DNA of 64,000 nt from positions 9,851,308-9,915,307 of the forward strand of contig NC_091866.1 in the NCBI RefSeq assembly GCF_019399895.1, in the 5' to 3' direction. This document shows positions 25,781-36,716 of this stretch, piece after piece (positions within the stretch are counted from its first letter, which is position 1; every line of letters begins with the position of its first letter). A program made the position numbers and the translations under genes. This stretch comes from Cardiocondyla obscurior. Its lineage: Eukaryota > Arthropoda > Insecta > Hymenoptera > Formicidae. The notes beneath the pieces are model-generated. The model was not told the origin of the DNA and did no database searches. It saw only the letters and a program-made list of their open reading frames with translations.

Positions 25781-26984
25781 ATGAAATAAAAAATTAGATA
25801 CCATATTATATTTGTAGAAACGATTGAGCACGTGAGAGATATCGCGCTATGATTATATGGAGAAAATATTACAATTATATTATTACCTATTATTACACAA
25901 AGTGAATATACAACATAGTAATTTGCTAATTGTATCTTTTAATAATTATTGTAGACACATTGATGAAAAAGGTTTTTTTCTTGTTATTAATTATTAATTA
26001 CCATAGACTTATAAGACAATGAAAAATGTGTTATAAAAAAAAAACACGATGCATTTGCTTGTTTTGTATTACATTTTACCCATTTTCATCGTGCGTCACA
26101 TCGTATTTTAATAGTTTGATGCGAATAGAGAATTCACGTGTGATTTCACGTTTATTATTTTTATCTTACCAAGCGCATCAGATTTCTTAATGCAGCTATT
26201 TGTTTCATTGACATTTCCAGGAAAGTTCCATCGCAAGACATTTTTGTTCTTTTTTTTTGTATAAAAAATTATCGGCACAATCACGATCCACCGCTACCTT
26301 TTGCATCGTTATTTATCGTTTGTTAAAATTATATATTAATCGATATAATATAGTACAAGGACTACATGTTTACTTTTGCAACATATAAAAAAATATGTAT
26401 GGATGATATAATCTTGTTCTCTAAACTTTTTCTAGACTTTTGTAACTGCGTCTCGTGTGTATTTTTTTTTTTTAATATTTTTTTTACGATTAAACAATCG
26501 AAATAGAACAATTAAGCCTGTAGACTTCCAGACAAGCCTCGTGAAAATTATTTACGCTGATGACGAACATGCAAATTCGTTGACCCTTTGGATCAGAGAT
26601 TATCGAGAATCAATGAACTCAATTTCCATTTTGCAAGTCGATTAAAACGGGCAATTATTCGCATAATGCATCTATCGGCTTGGTCAAATCTGGAAGTTAG
26701 GTAACACGCGTGTTTCAAAAGTGACGATCGGAAGAAGAGAAGCTCTTCTTACGTGAATAAGTGTTACAATTAGCTCTGTTATTATTGCGTATTATTATCG
26801 ATTATTGTACGACTCTACAACGAAAGTTCGTTCCTGCTGGAACTTTCAAGCATGTCAGCTGAGCGAAGATGACTTGTTTTTTTTTATAGCGGCGTAAAAT
26901 GCGGACGCAATAAAACCGCGTTGCGAGGCGAGTTTTTTTAAAGAGAATAAAGCTGAAAGGGGAAAGAATAAAAGGACACCGCGT

Positions 26985-27030
26985 GATAACGAGGTTGTGC
27001 TATAGCTTTTATAGCTCTTATCTCGTTATC
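26985..27030. other. Nested inverted repeat upstream of PNO1
   Basis: GATAACGAG (26985-26993) pairs with CTCGTTATC (27022-27030), and inside it GCTATA (26999-27004) pairs with TATAGC (27010-27015) around a 5-base loop. A second simple hairpin, GAAAGTTC (26822) with GAACTTTC (26840), lies 160 bases upstream. Role unknown. Confidence 0.5.
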
Positions 27031-27377
27031 TTGTGAAAATATGCTCGATTGCGATTGGCCGATATACTTACGTTGCGGTAATTAGTTTGTGTTAATGTAA
27101 GTATATTTAAATTCGAGGCAACTTGTTTGTTATATTTCTTTTTAGTTTCAAAAGCTACAAAAAGATAATAGATAAGTTGAACTGGGATTGGAATAATCGC
27201 AGCTAAACACTTGTTCATATGCACTAACCTTTAGTATTTCAGGTTAGGAGCAGGTCAGACGAAAAAAAAAAGCCATCTCGTTGTGATTATTCGTCCACGT
27301 GTGAGCCACGAGCTTAGAAAGGACAGGTATTTCTCGTGAAATATTGTGGTATTAAAAAGAAAAAAAGGAAGTGATTA

Positions 27378-28429
27378 ATGCAAAAAATGAGCACCGCAGA
27401 TCGAGAACAGCCTCAACGGAAAAATGAAAATGAAAAAACGTCTAGTAAACGTTCAAGAGATGCCGATGACGATCGCATGGAGGTATTACCAGTGTTCTAA
27501 AACGGAATAATTGAAAAATAATTATATTTTGTAGAAGAAATCCAGTGTCTTTCATAATTTACTTTTTTATTTATTATACGAGAACTAATAAAGGTTTCCT
27601 TCTTTAGGTGGAAACAATCAATGGAATTCAGGGAAAAGTAAAGCAGCATGTAGCTAAAAAGAAAGTTAAGAATGTACAAGGTGGAGAACAAAGGAAGGTA
27701 ATAACACATGGAATAATATGATATAAAAATATATGTAAACTTTTATTTAATATTTTATATTTAGTTAATTTAATTATATTTAATTATATTTAATTGTTAA
27801 TAATTATTAATAAATTATTAATAAATAAAAATAATATTTAATTATATTTAATTAAATAACATATTTAATATTTTAAACGCGAATGATTTTTGTTGTAGAT
27901 ATCGGTGCCAGCGCATAGATATTCACCTTTAAAAGAAAATTGGTTAAAAATATTTACGCCGATTACCGAGCATTTAAAACTACAAATACGTTTTAATCTG
28001 AAGAGCCGAAATGTTGAAATTAGAACGGCACCGGAGACACCGGATATTTCGTATCTTCAAAAAGCAGCAGATTTCGTGAAGGCGTTTATTTGTGGATTCG
28101 AGATAGAAGACGCTTTGGCGCTGTTACGTCTGGACGATCTGTTTGTGGAATCTTTCGAGATACAAGACGTCAGACAGCAGATAAAAGGGGACCATCAGTC
28201 TCGGGCAATTGGAAGACTAGCAGGCAAGGGTGGAAGGACGAAATTCACTATTGAGAACGTAACGAAAACCAGAATTGTACTTGCCGACAGCAAGATACAC
28301 ATACTCGGCTCTTTTCAGAATATACAATTAGCTCGCAGAGCGATATGCAACTTAATTTTAGGCAGTCCGCCTTCTAAGGTTTATGGACAATTGAGGAACA
28401 TAGCTAGTAAAATTACAGAACAGTTTTAA
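27378..28429 (+). CDS. PNO1: PNO1/Dim2, KH-domain 40S ribosome assembly factor
   Basis: RNA-binding factor needed for late 18S rRNA maturation and 40S assembly, partner of the Nob1 nuclease in nucleolus and cytoplasm. Exons 27378-27482, 27608-27697 and 27899-28429 give 241 residues. The first 60 or so residues are charged and low-complexity, as in other PNO1 proteins. From the start of exon 3 the match to the family is strong: PAHRYSPLKENWLKIFTPI, IRFNLKSRNVEIRT, KAADFVKAFI, LRLDDLFVESFEI, then the second KH-like domain AIGRLAGKGGRTKFTIENVT, ADSKIHILGSFQNI, LILGSPPSKVYG. A second in-frame ATG at 27387 could be the start (238 residues); nothing here decides between them. It is convergent with EIPR1, 182 bases away. 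Confidence 0.95.
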
Positions 28430-28539
28430 CATGCAATAATTTTATTTATATCATATACACGTGTAAATATACATTCTCCCGTGAGTTACAACAGTTACTT
28501 TATACTTGGTAATATGTACACTTATGTACAATGTACGTT

Positions 28540-28545
28540 TTTATT
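28540..28545 (-). terminator. Poly(A) signal candidate for EIPR1
   Basis: AATAAA on the minus strand, 67 bases past the EIPR1 stop and lying between the two convergent genes. A second copy (28441-28446) lies 12 bases beyond the PNO1 stop, so the two 3' UTRs probably overlap. Confidence 0.5.
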
Positions 28546-28611
28546 GTACATAATATTTCGCGTAGGTATAAAATTAAATTTATAATGTCTTATTTCTTAC
28601 CTAATATATAT

Positions 28612-30216
28612 TTACAGAAGAATTTGATATTTATATTTACGCGGCACTTTATTCAAAACTAATCTTCCGTCGTAACTGAGAGACGCGAATGTCCAAGGAT
28701 CGGCAGACGACCATTCGACTGCATAGACACTGTCTTCGTGTTCTTCATACCTTCCGACCAAACCATCCTCCAATCTAAAAAATTGTAATTGCAATTTCCT
28801 GTTTTATGTTAATTGTTTCAAACTTTTACTTGACGTACTTACTTTTTTTTCCCACAAGATTCTTCATTCTGTGAAGTCTCGTCTTCGGCTGATACCATAT
28901 GTCCGAATGGTTCAGACGATATGGACGCTATACTGCATAATATTACTCTGGAATCGCTGCTGGAAGTTAAAACAAGCTGATCGTGAAAACGATTAATTCT
29001 TATGTTCCACACCCAATGTGAATGTTCCATACGCGACAACACGGGTTCTGTTGGGTGTCTAATATCCCAGAATTTCATGTATCCATCGTCACCACAAGTA
29101 GATAAAAAGTACTGACGATTTGCATTGAAATCTAAATCCCTGAGAAATAAATTACGCGAAGTGATGAATTTAACTCCATTAAAAATTAATTTATATTATT
29201 TCTACCTGATGATCTGCGAATGGGCAGGTGATATAGACCAAGCAGCATTAGTTGGATTTCTAAAATCCCACCCGCGAACGTTGTTATCATTCAAAGTAAC
29301 AAATTGATTGGCACCGTTGTGCGGATTCCATTTGCCGTTCGTAAATCGTGGCTGACCTTTACCTGCTAAAGTGCCCGAAACTACAACCTGAATAGTATTA
29401 AAAAAAAAAAGAAAATTATTGAAAAGTCTTAAAAATTAAATCTTAAAAATAAAAATAAAATTAAAAAAATAAAAATTATTTAATCACAATATTCTTTAAT
29501 GAAGAATTCTTGATTATACATAATACCTGAAGAATAATACCTGTGGACTTTCAGTCAGATCCCATAAAACAAAATTGTTATCAACTACTGACACAACTTT
29601 TTTGCTGTCCATGGGGTGATAGGCAATAGTTTTAAGATCCATGCCATATGGAGTTGTATCAATTTCAGCTAATTTATTGAGTTGCAAGATATCATTAGTA
29701 TACTCTTTTATTTCGGGAAATCTCCAGACAGCTCCTTTCATTTGACAGGTACCTTCATCTAAAAAAATTAAGATTTCTTTGAACTATTACAGAATATTTC
29801 TTGTGCCACATAAGTATTGATAAAAACTAATAAATTTAAGATATAAAAAGAAATGTACAACAGACTTATTTACCGCTTAAGCTGTTATAACACGTGATAA
29901 ATATATTAGGTTCAGTCGGCGAAGCTTGTAAGGACCAAATTTCTCCTACTGGATGTTGAAACACCTGTGTTTTTAAATTTCCAATTTCCTCATTAAGCTC
30001 CACTAAGTGCACCTGGTTATTGTTAAATTTTAAGGACTGCGTTCCTACTAAAAATCTCACGATATCTGTTTCGGCTGTTTGAGCCGACAGTGCTCTCGTC
30101 TAGAATACAAAGTAGCATTACATTAAATTTCTTAATTAATTAAAAATTAACTTATAATAGATCAAGGCTCGTACTTGAAACTCGAGTCCATATATGAGAG
30201 GAATATCATTTTCCAT
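28612..30216 (-). CDS. EIPR1: EIPR1 (TSSC1), WD40 partner of EARP/GARP tethering complexes
   Basis: WD40 beta-propeller that binds the EARP and GARP complexes and supports endosome-to-Golgi retrograde traffic and dense-core vesicle biogenesis. Exons 30216-30175, 30099-29874, 29758-29541, 29387-29206, 29139-28843 and 28774-28612 sum to 1128 bases, 375 residues, with all phases consistent. The family N-terminus MENDIPLIYGLEFQTRALSA is complete. Other hallmarks are VRFLVGTQSLK, GEIWSLQASP, KFWDIRHPTEPV, EHSHWVWNIR, SSDSRVILC, SISSEPFGHMV, EEHEDSVYAVEWSSADPW and ASLSYDGRLVLN. A charged insertion (EDETSQNEESCGKKK) sits where the human protein also has an acidic loop. It is divergent from the ZNF367-like gene and convergent with PNO1. 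Confidence 0.95.
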
Positions 30217-31110
30217 TTTTCAGCTTTTACCAAAAACGTATAATATTTATCAAAGCTTGCCGCAAAGTACGATTGTCAGATATAATTAAATACACGATTG
30301 TCAAAAGTGCATGGTAAACAATAGGATTGACAGCTTGATAACAGGAACGATATTCGTGCTCACGTTGAAGTTGGCGACCACACGACATGTGTTCGAATAT
30401 AACATAGAAAGGAAACTACTAATAAAACCGGTATTCATGGATGCCGACCTAAGTTTCGCTCCTTTTTCTAAATAAAATTTTGTTTAATTTTTAGCAAAAT
30501 TGTGATCCGACAAATGTGATTCCGCATCGATTAAAATTAATTAAAAATAAAAATTTCACTTTTCCAGCTATCTCGACGGTCAAATTTATTTGCATAAAAA
30601 GTACTGTTTAACAAATGTTGTAATTAATCTAACAACAAATGATTATGAAGTTGTCCGGCTAACTTTATTGAGGTAGCGCTGAGTGGAAGTGCGAGACATA
30701 TCGCAAGATGGAACTTGGCGCTCATCGGCGACGGTCGATCGAGCTTGAAGATAAAAGGATTTATTATCCAAATGGCGATTAATTTTTTAGATGCGCGCGC
30801 ACGAGATGATCCACCATCTTGGGTAGCTCACGCGTACTCGTGTGTGCGCGTATTTTGGCGGTTTACCAGTTGCACGCGGCACGCGTACCACGCGCGCGGT
30901 GGAGGCGGTGGTGGTAAAGAGGTCGCGCGTGTCAGATAGCGAGGGCGGTAGGTAGTAGTAGGTTGCCGCGAGCGACCGCATCGCGCTTCAACAGCGACGG
31001 TTACGAGAAAGTGCGCCGATTGTGTGAGAGAATCGTAGCGACTGGGGACGACTGGCGGGCGAACGGGGCGGCGAGGGTGGCCAGCACGAACGAGGGTGGC
31101 GACGCCGAGG
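30217..31110. promoter_or_regulatory. Shared divergent promoter of EIPR1 and ZNF367-like
   Basis: Moderately AT-rich near EIPR1, becoming CpG-rich from about 30780 toward the zinc-finger gene. AAGATGG (30705-30711) and, on the minus strand, CCAAGATGG (near 30812) resemble YY1-type promoter motifs. The ORFs at 30715-30939, 30787-30981 and 30963-31172 overlap on both strands without family resemblance and are taken as 5' UTR or noise. Confidence 0.5.
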
Positions 31111-33648
31111 ATGGAGCTTCACACGCCGAAACGGGAGCCACGGCCGTCCGCGGAGTCACAGGTCGACCGTAGTCCGTCGATGTGCGACACGACGCTCTAC
31201 CCGTGGAACTGGGGCGAGGAAGCGCGTAACGTGAATCTAAGCCCGGGGAGCTCGTGCTCGTCGCCGGAATACCGGGAGCAGCATGGTGCGGGCCTGGACA
31301 CGAGTGGCGGCGGCGCGGGTGGCAGATGCTCCGGCGGCAACGGCTCCGAGAGCCACCGGCGGGGCCGACCACGCGCCGACGCTCTCTCGAATCTCATGCA
31401 GCAGGGCAGCACGTCGCCGAGCAGCATCAAGTGCACCTTTTGCAGCCGGGTGTTCCCGCGCGAGAAGAGCCTTCAGGCGCACCTGCGCACTCACACCGGT
31501 AAACAAGCCGTTTCTCTCCCGCGCTGCCGACGAGCCCACGCGACTTTTATTCATACCGTCGCGCGAGATCCTCGTGCGGAGAGGTGATCGCGCGCGAGCG
31601 CGCTTGCTCGCGTGTCGCGTGCGTCCCGCCAATCGGCCATCATGCCGCGCTTTAAATACTTAAATGGCTTGCTCCGCGTGAGCCGGCGCTACGCGTGGAC
31701 TCGCCGGCACAGCCGTGTCTCGATTGCGCGCGAAATTTACGGCGACACGTGTAACGAGCGTCGAAGCGCGCCGAGTTACCGAGTGGGAATTTTAATCGTT
31801 TAGAATGGGGGGAAAGGGATGGGGTAGAAGGGCCAAACGTGTTGTGCACGCGTTCTCGGTCGGTCCGTTACGGCTCCGAAATTGCGCGGTCTTTGTTCGT
31901 GGACAACAAAAAGGACGGACGCGACAGCTTTTCGATCTTTGTGATGGGCCAGGAAAACAGAATTTATCGTAAAACTTCATGAAATAATGTTAAATTCTTT
32001 TTATTTTCAAACTAAGTAAATACAGACACTAATATTGTAATGACAGATATTTAAATGCCACGTACATAATAACGGAAAAATTAGCTGGAAATTAGTTATA
32101 TCTAAATTTTTTAACAGTGACGTTTTAATACCTTTAATATAAATTATAAAACATTGGAAATAAAAGTGAGGTATTTAATAATTAATTTTTATATGTAATC
32201 GCTAATTTAATCGATGAAATATAACATATATTTGTGTTGTAATTACAGGAGAACGTCCATATCCATGTGATTATCCCGGATGCACAAAGGCTTTTACACA
32301 ATCGGGACAACTAAAGACTCATCAACGATTGCATACAGGAGAGAAACCATTTTTATGTACTGAACCAGGTTGTGAAACGAGATTCACCCATGCCAACAGA
32401 CATTGTCCTGATCATCCGTACGCTAATCTTACAAGATCAGATGACTTTGTACTAAAGCCAGTGTCTGAGAACACAGAATTGCCATATGATGTAAGTCGAT
32501 GGTTGGAGCGTTACAAAATGTCGAGGGAACGAGAAGATCGAACACCAACTGGAAAGAACGAACGAAAAAAGAAGACGTGGAAGAGCACTGAGAATCATAA
32601 AAGGATAAAATCCAGAAAAGGCCTTATGATGGATATAGCAGGAGAGCAAGAAAATCTGGATCGTAATCCCTCGCAACGGTTGCACTGTGGAGAGAATCAA
32701 GACAGCCAGGAAGAGAGCCAGGACGAAGATCCAGCGGAAACGTGTTGCGCGATATTGCAAACTTCCGAGGATGAAGAAGCATCAAATGCCAAGCTGGCAA
32801 TTTCCTCACTGAGAAGACCTTTGGACAGACTACAACCAAAGAAACGATGGCTACGATATGCTTGCCTAGAACAACAACTAGACCTAAACGAAGATGTTAG
32901 ATCTAACAATGTAACAACCGCACGCAAGATAGACGAGAAACAAACTTTGAGCGGATCTGCAGAATTATCGGAAATTCAGTGGTATGCGACATTTTTGGAC
33001 AATACTGTCGCAGATAATAACACATCCATAACGAATTTGGATAACAAGCTGGAAACTCAAAGTACGCAATCTCCATATACCACCTCTCAAATGTGTTGCA
33101 TGATGAATTACAACGAATCCCCCAAAATATCAGAGGAAAATGTATATGTGCCTCCTCTGAATCACTCACAGTGGAATTCGCTAAGTAGCTTATCCAATAA
33201 TCAGAGTATTTTTGAAACTAGTATTAACGAATCTGCTGTAAAAACTCAAAGTTCTGAATCTGCATGTTTGCATTTTGATTATATGGAACAGATCCATAGA
33301 GAAACAACGAATCAAGATATGCTAGTTACCTCTCGTATTAGCGAAAACGAAACTAGACCAACAGTTCTGATGTTGGCTGGTAGTTGCAGCAGCGGCAAAG
33401 AAATGATTCCAAAACCACCTATTATAATAGACCCTGTGAAGACGGAGACAAAAATAATTGGCGACGTTAGCGTTCAACAGGAAGACTTAAGCGTAGCTAA
33501 GTTACCGGTACAGGAAGACAATAAGAAATGGCAGGGTGCTTTAGCATTGATGGAGTTGGCTAAGACGCAAGAAGAGGCGAGGATTTTAGCACATTTTAAG
33601 CATGATGTAAGGGACGAATGTTCCGCGGCTTCAGAATTACCGTTATAG
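31111..33648 (+). CDS. ZNF367: Zinc finger protein 367-like transcription factor
   Basis: C2H2 zinc-finger protein of the ZNF367 (ZFF29) family, a nuclear DNA-binding regulator. Exons 31111-31498 and 32249-33648 give 595 residues. After a Gly/Ser-rich N-terminus and the AT-hook-like RRGRPRA come finger 1 (C108, C111, H124, H128, with the family signature RVFPREKSLQAH), finger 2 (C136, C141, H154, H158; FTQSGQLKTHQRLHTGEKPF) and a degenerate third finger (C166, C171, then FTHANRHCPDHPYANL), as in vertebrate ZNF367. The C-terminus has the conserved helix WQGALALMELAKTQEEA. The long acidic and disordered middle makes it larger than the roughly 350-residue human protein. The first ATG of the frame is 31111; upstream reading is open but has no ATG. 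AATAAA is at 33717. Confidence 0.92.
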
Positions 33649-34771
33649 CCACATACAGACTGTGATTACAGGTTACTATAACTTTATTATTTTTATATGC
33701 AAGAAGGAAAGAAGCAAATAAAATCTCTGTTCATGTAACACAGTCCATTTATCAGCATACAAACGTAAAAGCAGTTTTGCTGTGAAACACATCTGTTTTC
33801 TTTCTTTTATTATACTTGCTGTAACTTTTATTATTTTTATGATGGATTGTAATGATATGTTTGTTTTAATTATAATGGTTTTCTGAATTTTTTTAATTTC
33901 ATGTTAAATAATACTTAACAGAAGCAGGGTTTAAAAAAACTGTTTTACCGTTATAATCGGTATTCTTCCATATGGTTAAAAAAAAAGCAAATGTGTCTCA
34001 TAGGATTAAAAGCGAATCTTATTACTTATGTTTATCGCATAAACGATTTTTTCACACATTAAATCGGTTTAAAAGAGTATTGTAATTAAGTTTGTTTTGT
34101 TTTGTTAGCGCAAAACCGCGGAATTGTATAACAGCATGTAAGCACGTATTTACATGTTTATTTTTTGCTCCACAGTTTATTGTTATTATATTGTAGTAGA
34201 GACTTGTGTGATACTTATTTTAAGAATAATAAATATGAGAATAAAATAAACGTGTCAACAATATTAAATTCAGTTTATAAAATATTTAAACGGAACAAAA
34301 TTATAATGATTATTTATTAAGTGTAATAAAAAGTAAATTTAAATCATAAATTTAATTTCTATCTGTTTTTAACAAGTATGTAAAACTTGCAGCCTTCTGT
34401 TACATGTAATGTCTTAAGATTCATTCTTGATTATACATAAAATCTAATTTTTATTAAAAGTGATCCATTTTATCAACTATTTTTTATCCAGAACTAATCT
34501 TTTGCATTTGCAACATCACTATCTCGATAGTCTTTATTTGCTAACAAATTTAAATATTTTTGTAGTTCTAAAAAATTTCCAAAACGCGGCACTACTATCG
34601 CCGCCAGCAAACTCGATTGGTTGATAGAATTGGAGAGAGAAGGGCGTATTGTGTCGTTACGTGTAGCGTGGCGTGCCGTGCCGTGCCGTCTTTCCCGATT
34701 AACCTTCGTTGACGTTAGTTGGCCGAGTGGCTGCATGTAGATTTTTTACGAAAAGATTAAATCGGTTAAAA
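33649..34771 (+). other. ZNF367-like 3' UTR and eIF3h promoter
   Basis: AATAAA signals at 33717 and around 34229-34245 suggest alternative 3' ends for the upstream gene. The last 130 bases before the eIF3h ATG are CpG-rich and contain a GTGCC repeat followed by CGTCTTTCCCG (about 34687), a pyrimidine stretch that could be a 5'-TOP-like start site. The TOP assignment is inference only. Confidence 0.45.
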
Positions 34772-36474
34772 ATGGTTTCGAGGGCGACGTCGAGAAGAAT
34801 TCCCGAAGCGGAGCCGCGTATAGACTACGTGCAATGCGACGGTCTGGTAGTAATGAAAATGGTCAAGCACTGCCATGAAGAATCCAACAGTAATATGGAG
34901 GTCGCCCAGGGTGCTCTCCTGGGTTTGGTCGTACAGAACCGCTTGGAGATTACCAATTGTTTCCCGTTTCCTAAAAACGATGAAATTATGGATGAGGAGG
35001 AGTACCAGCTTGCCATGATGCGAAGGTTGAGATGGTACGTATTGGTGCAGATATTGTAGAGCAGAGCTCGGAATTAGCAGCCCAATTCGGCCGATTTTTT
35101 ATCGTCTCTGCCTTTTATCCCCTTTTACGCTCGAAGCTCGACGACCGGCTGTCGATCGCCCGCGAGACGCTTTAACTTAGGAGCATTCCTATTTATATTC
35201 ACGTTAGAATTATACACTGTATTAAATAATTAATAAAATTATTTTTCTTAATAATTTATATAATTACATATTACTAATTTCTTATTATTAACATTTTTAT
35301 TATTTTAATAATTATTTTACTGCGTAGCCGAGTTTTAAACATATAAAATTATATATATTAAAATTCATTTTTATATGTTTGAAACTCGGCCACACAGTAA
35401 TTTAATAAAAATAATAAAAATAATAAAAATAATAATAAAAAAATTAGTAATATGTACGTAATTATATGAGTTATTAATTAAGAAAAAAAATTTATTAATT
35501 ATTTATTAAAATGTATAATTCCAGCGTGAATATACATAGGAACGCTTCCGAGTTAAAGCGTCTCGCGAGCGATCGGCAGCCGGCCGTCGAGTTTCGAGCG
35601 ATAGTGGGGGCCGAACGCGGAGACAATCAGAAATCGGCCGAACTGGGCTTTTAATTCCGAGCGCTGTTGTTGAGTACCATAACTATGCTTTAATTCAAAC
35701 ATAATAATATTTTATTTTACAATACATAGGGTGAACGTAGATCATTTCCACGTCGGTTGGTATCAAAGCGCGGACGTCGGCAATTTCTTGAATTTGTCAC
35801 TGTTAGAATCGCAATACCACTATCAGACTTCTATCGAAGAATCCGTTGTACTTATTTACGATACAGCAAAGTCTGCCAGAGGTTTTTTAACACTTAAAGC
35901 ATACCGACTCACTCCCCAAGCAATACAGATGTATAAAGAAAATGAATTTACACCAGAAGCTTTGCGCACTTTAAAGATTGGATATGAGAGTCTCTTTGTT
36001 GAGATCCCTGTAGTCATAAAAAATAGTAATCTGACAAATATCATGATGTCAGAATTAGATGAGATGATTCCTGAAGAGCAAGGTACAAAGTACCTGGATC
36101 TTGGAACAGCTACAGTATTAGAAAATCAGCTGAGATGTTTAATGGATCGCGTAGATGAATTGAATCAGGAAGCAATGAAGTTTAACAGATATCAACAGCT
36201 GGTGGTTCGACAACAGCAAGATAAGAACAGGCTCTTGGCCAAGAGAGCTCAAGAAAATGCTGCCAGAGCTGCAAAGGATGAGCCACCATTACCTGATGAT
36301 GACATTAATAAGATAAGACCTTTACCAGTTCCACCGCGATTAAATCCAATGATTGTTGCTGGACAAATTAATACATACAGTGAACACATCTCGCAATTCT
36401 GCGCTCAGAGTTTAGCAAAATTGTATATCACTCAAAGTTTACAAAACGCAAAGGAGGCAAAATCTTCCCATTGA
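34772..36474 (+). CDS. eIF3h: Eukaryotic initiation factor 3 subunit H
   Basis: MPN-domain subunit of the eIF3 complex that promotes 40S recruitment and scanning. Exons 34772-35034 and 35730-36474 join within a Trp codon (TG/G) for 335 residues, the size expected for eIF3h. MPN core: VQCDGLVVMKMVKHC, GALLGLVV, LEITNCFPFP, then HVGWYQSADVG in exon 2. The family lacks the full JAMM metal site, and here too the segment is inactive-type (HVGWYQS with a following D, but no isopeptidase glutamate motif). The C-terminal half has the helical segment (LDRVDELNQEA-like, RQQQDKNRLLAKRAQENAAR) and ends AKSSH. AATAAA is at 36526. The single coding-region intron carries a fold-back element (separate entry). 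It is convergent with SIRT4. Confidence 0.96.
35062..35666. mobile_element. 605-bp fold-back element with hAT-like ends in the eIF3h intron
   Basis: The left half (35062-35360) and right half (35370-35666) are inverted copies, roughly 80 percent alike by eye, with centre near 35364. Matching blocks include AGACGCTTTAACT, TTCGGCCGATT, CATATAAAA and CTCGGAATTA in opposite orientations. Ends read CAGAGCTCGG and CCGAGCGCTG, the CAG/CTG ends typical of hAT elements. They are bracketed by TTGTAGAG (35054-35061) and TTGTTGAG (35667-35674), an 8-bp target duplication with one mismatch. No ORF for a transposase. Transcription through the intron would give a hairpin of about 300 bp. Confidence 0.8.
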
Positions 36475-36716
36475 TAAAATTACTGTATTATGAATATTTA
36501 CACTAATCGAAGAAATAATGACGCAAATAAAAAATAATTACAATTTTTCAAAAATTTTCACTTAATTATTTATTGCACTTTTATTTTAACTGTTATCTAA
36601 TAAAAAAAAAAAACTACGATACATTATAATACATACGGTACACTATACAGATTTTTTAAATAATATTTAATACGTAAATAAATTAATTATGTGAAAATTT
36701 AAAACCCATTTTATTA

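Larger units (their letters stand above)
21823..27377. other. Ncoa6 3' UTR and intergenic DNA
   Basis: No ORF with family resemblance or balanced composition was seen. AATAAA occurs at 23096, about 1.27 kb after the Ncoa6 stop, so a long 3' UTR is possible; another lies near 25272. Further on the DNA is AT-rich with simple repeats (CT-rich at 23830-23866, TA at 25640-25778). The last 600 bases before PNO1 become less AT-rich and hold two hairpins, probably promoter-proximal to PNO1. Confidence 0.6.

Noticed and set aside
25564..25782. Tyr/Ile ORF on the minus strand
   Set aside because: Translation of a TA microsatellite.
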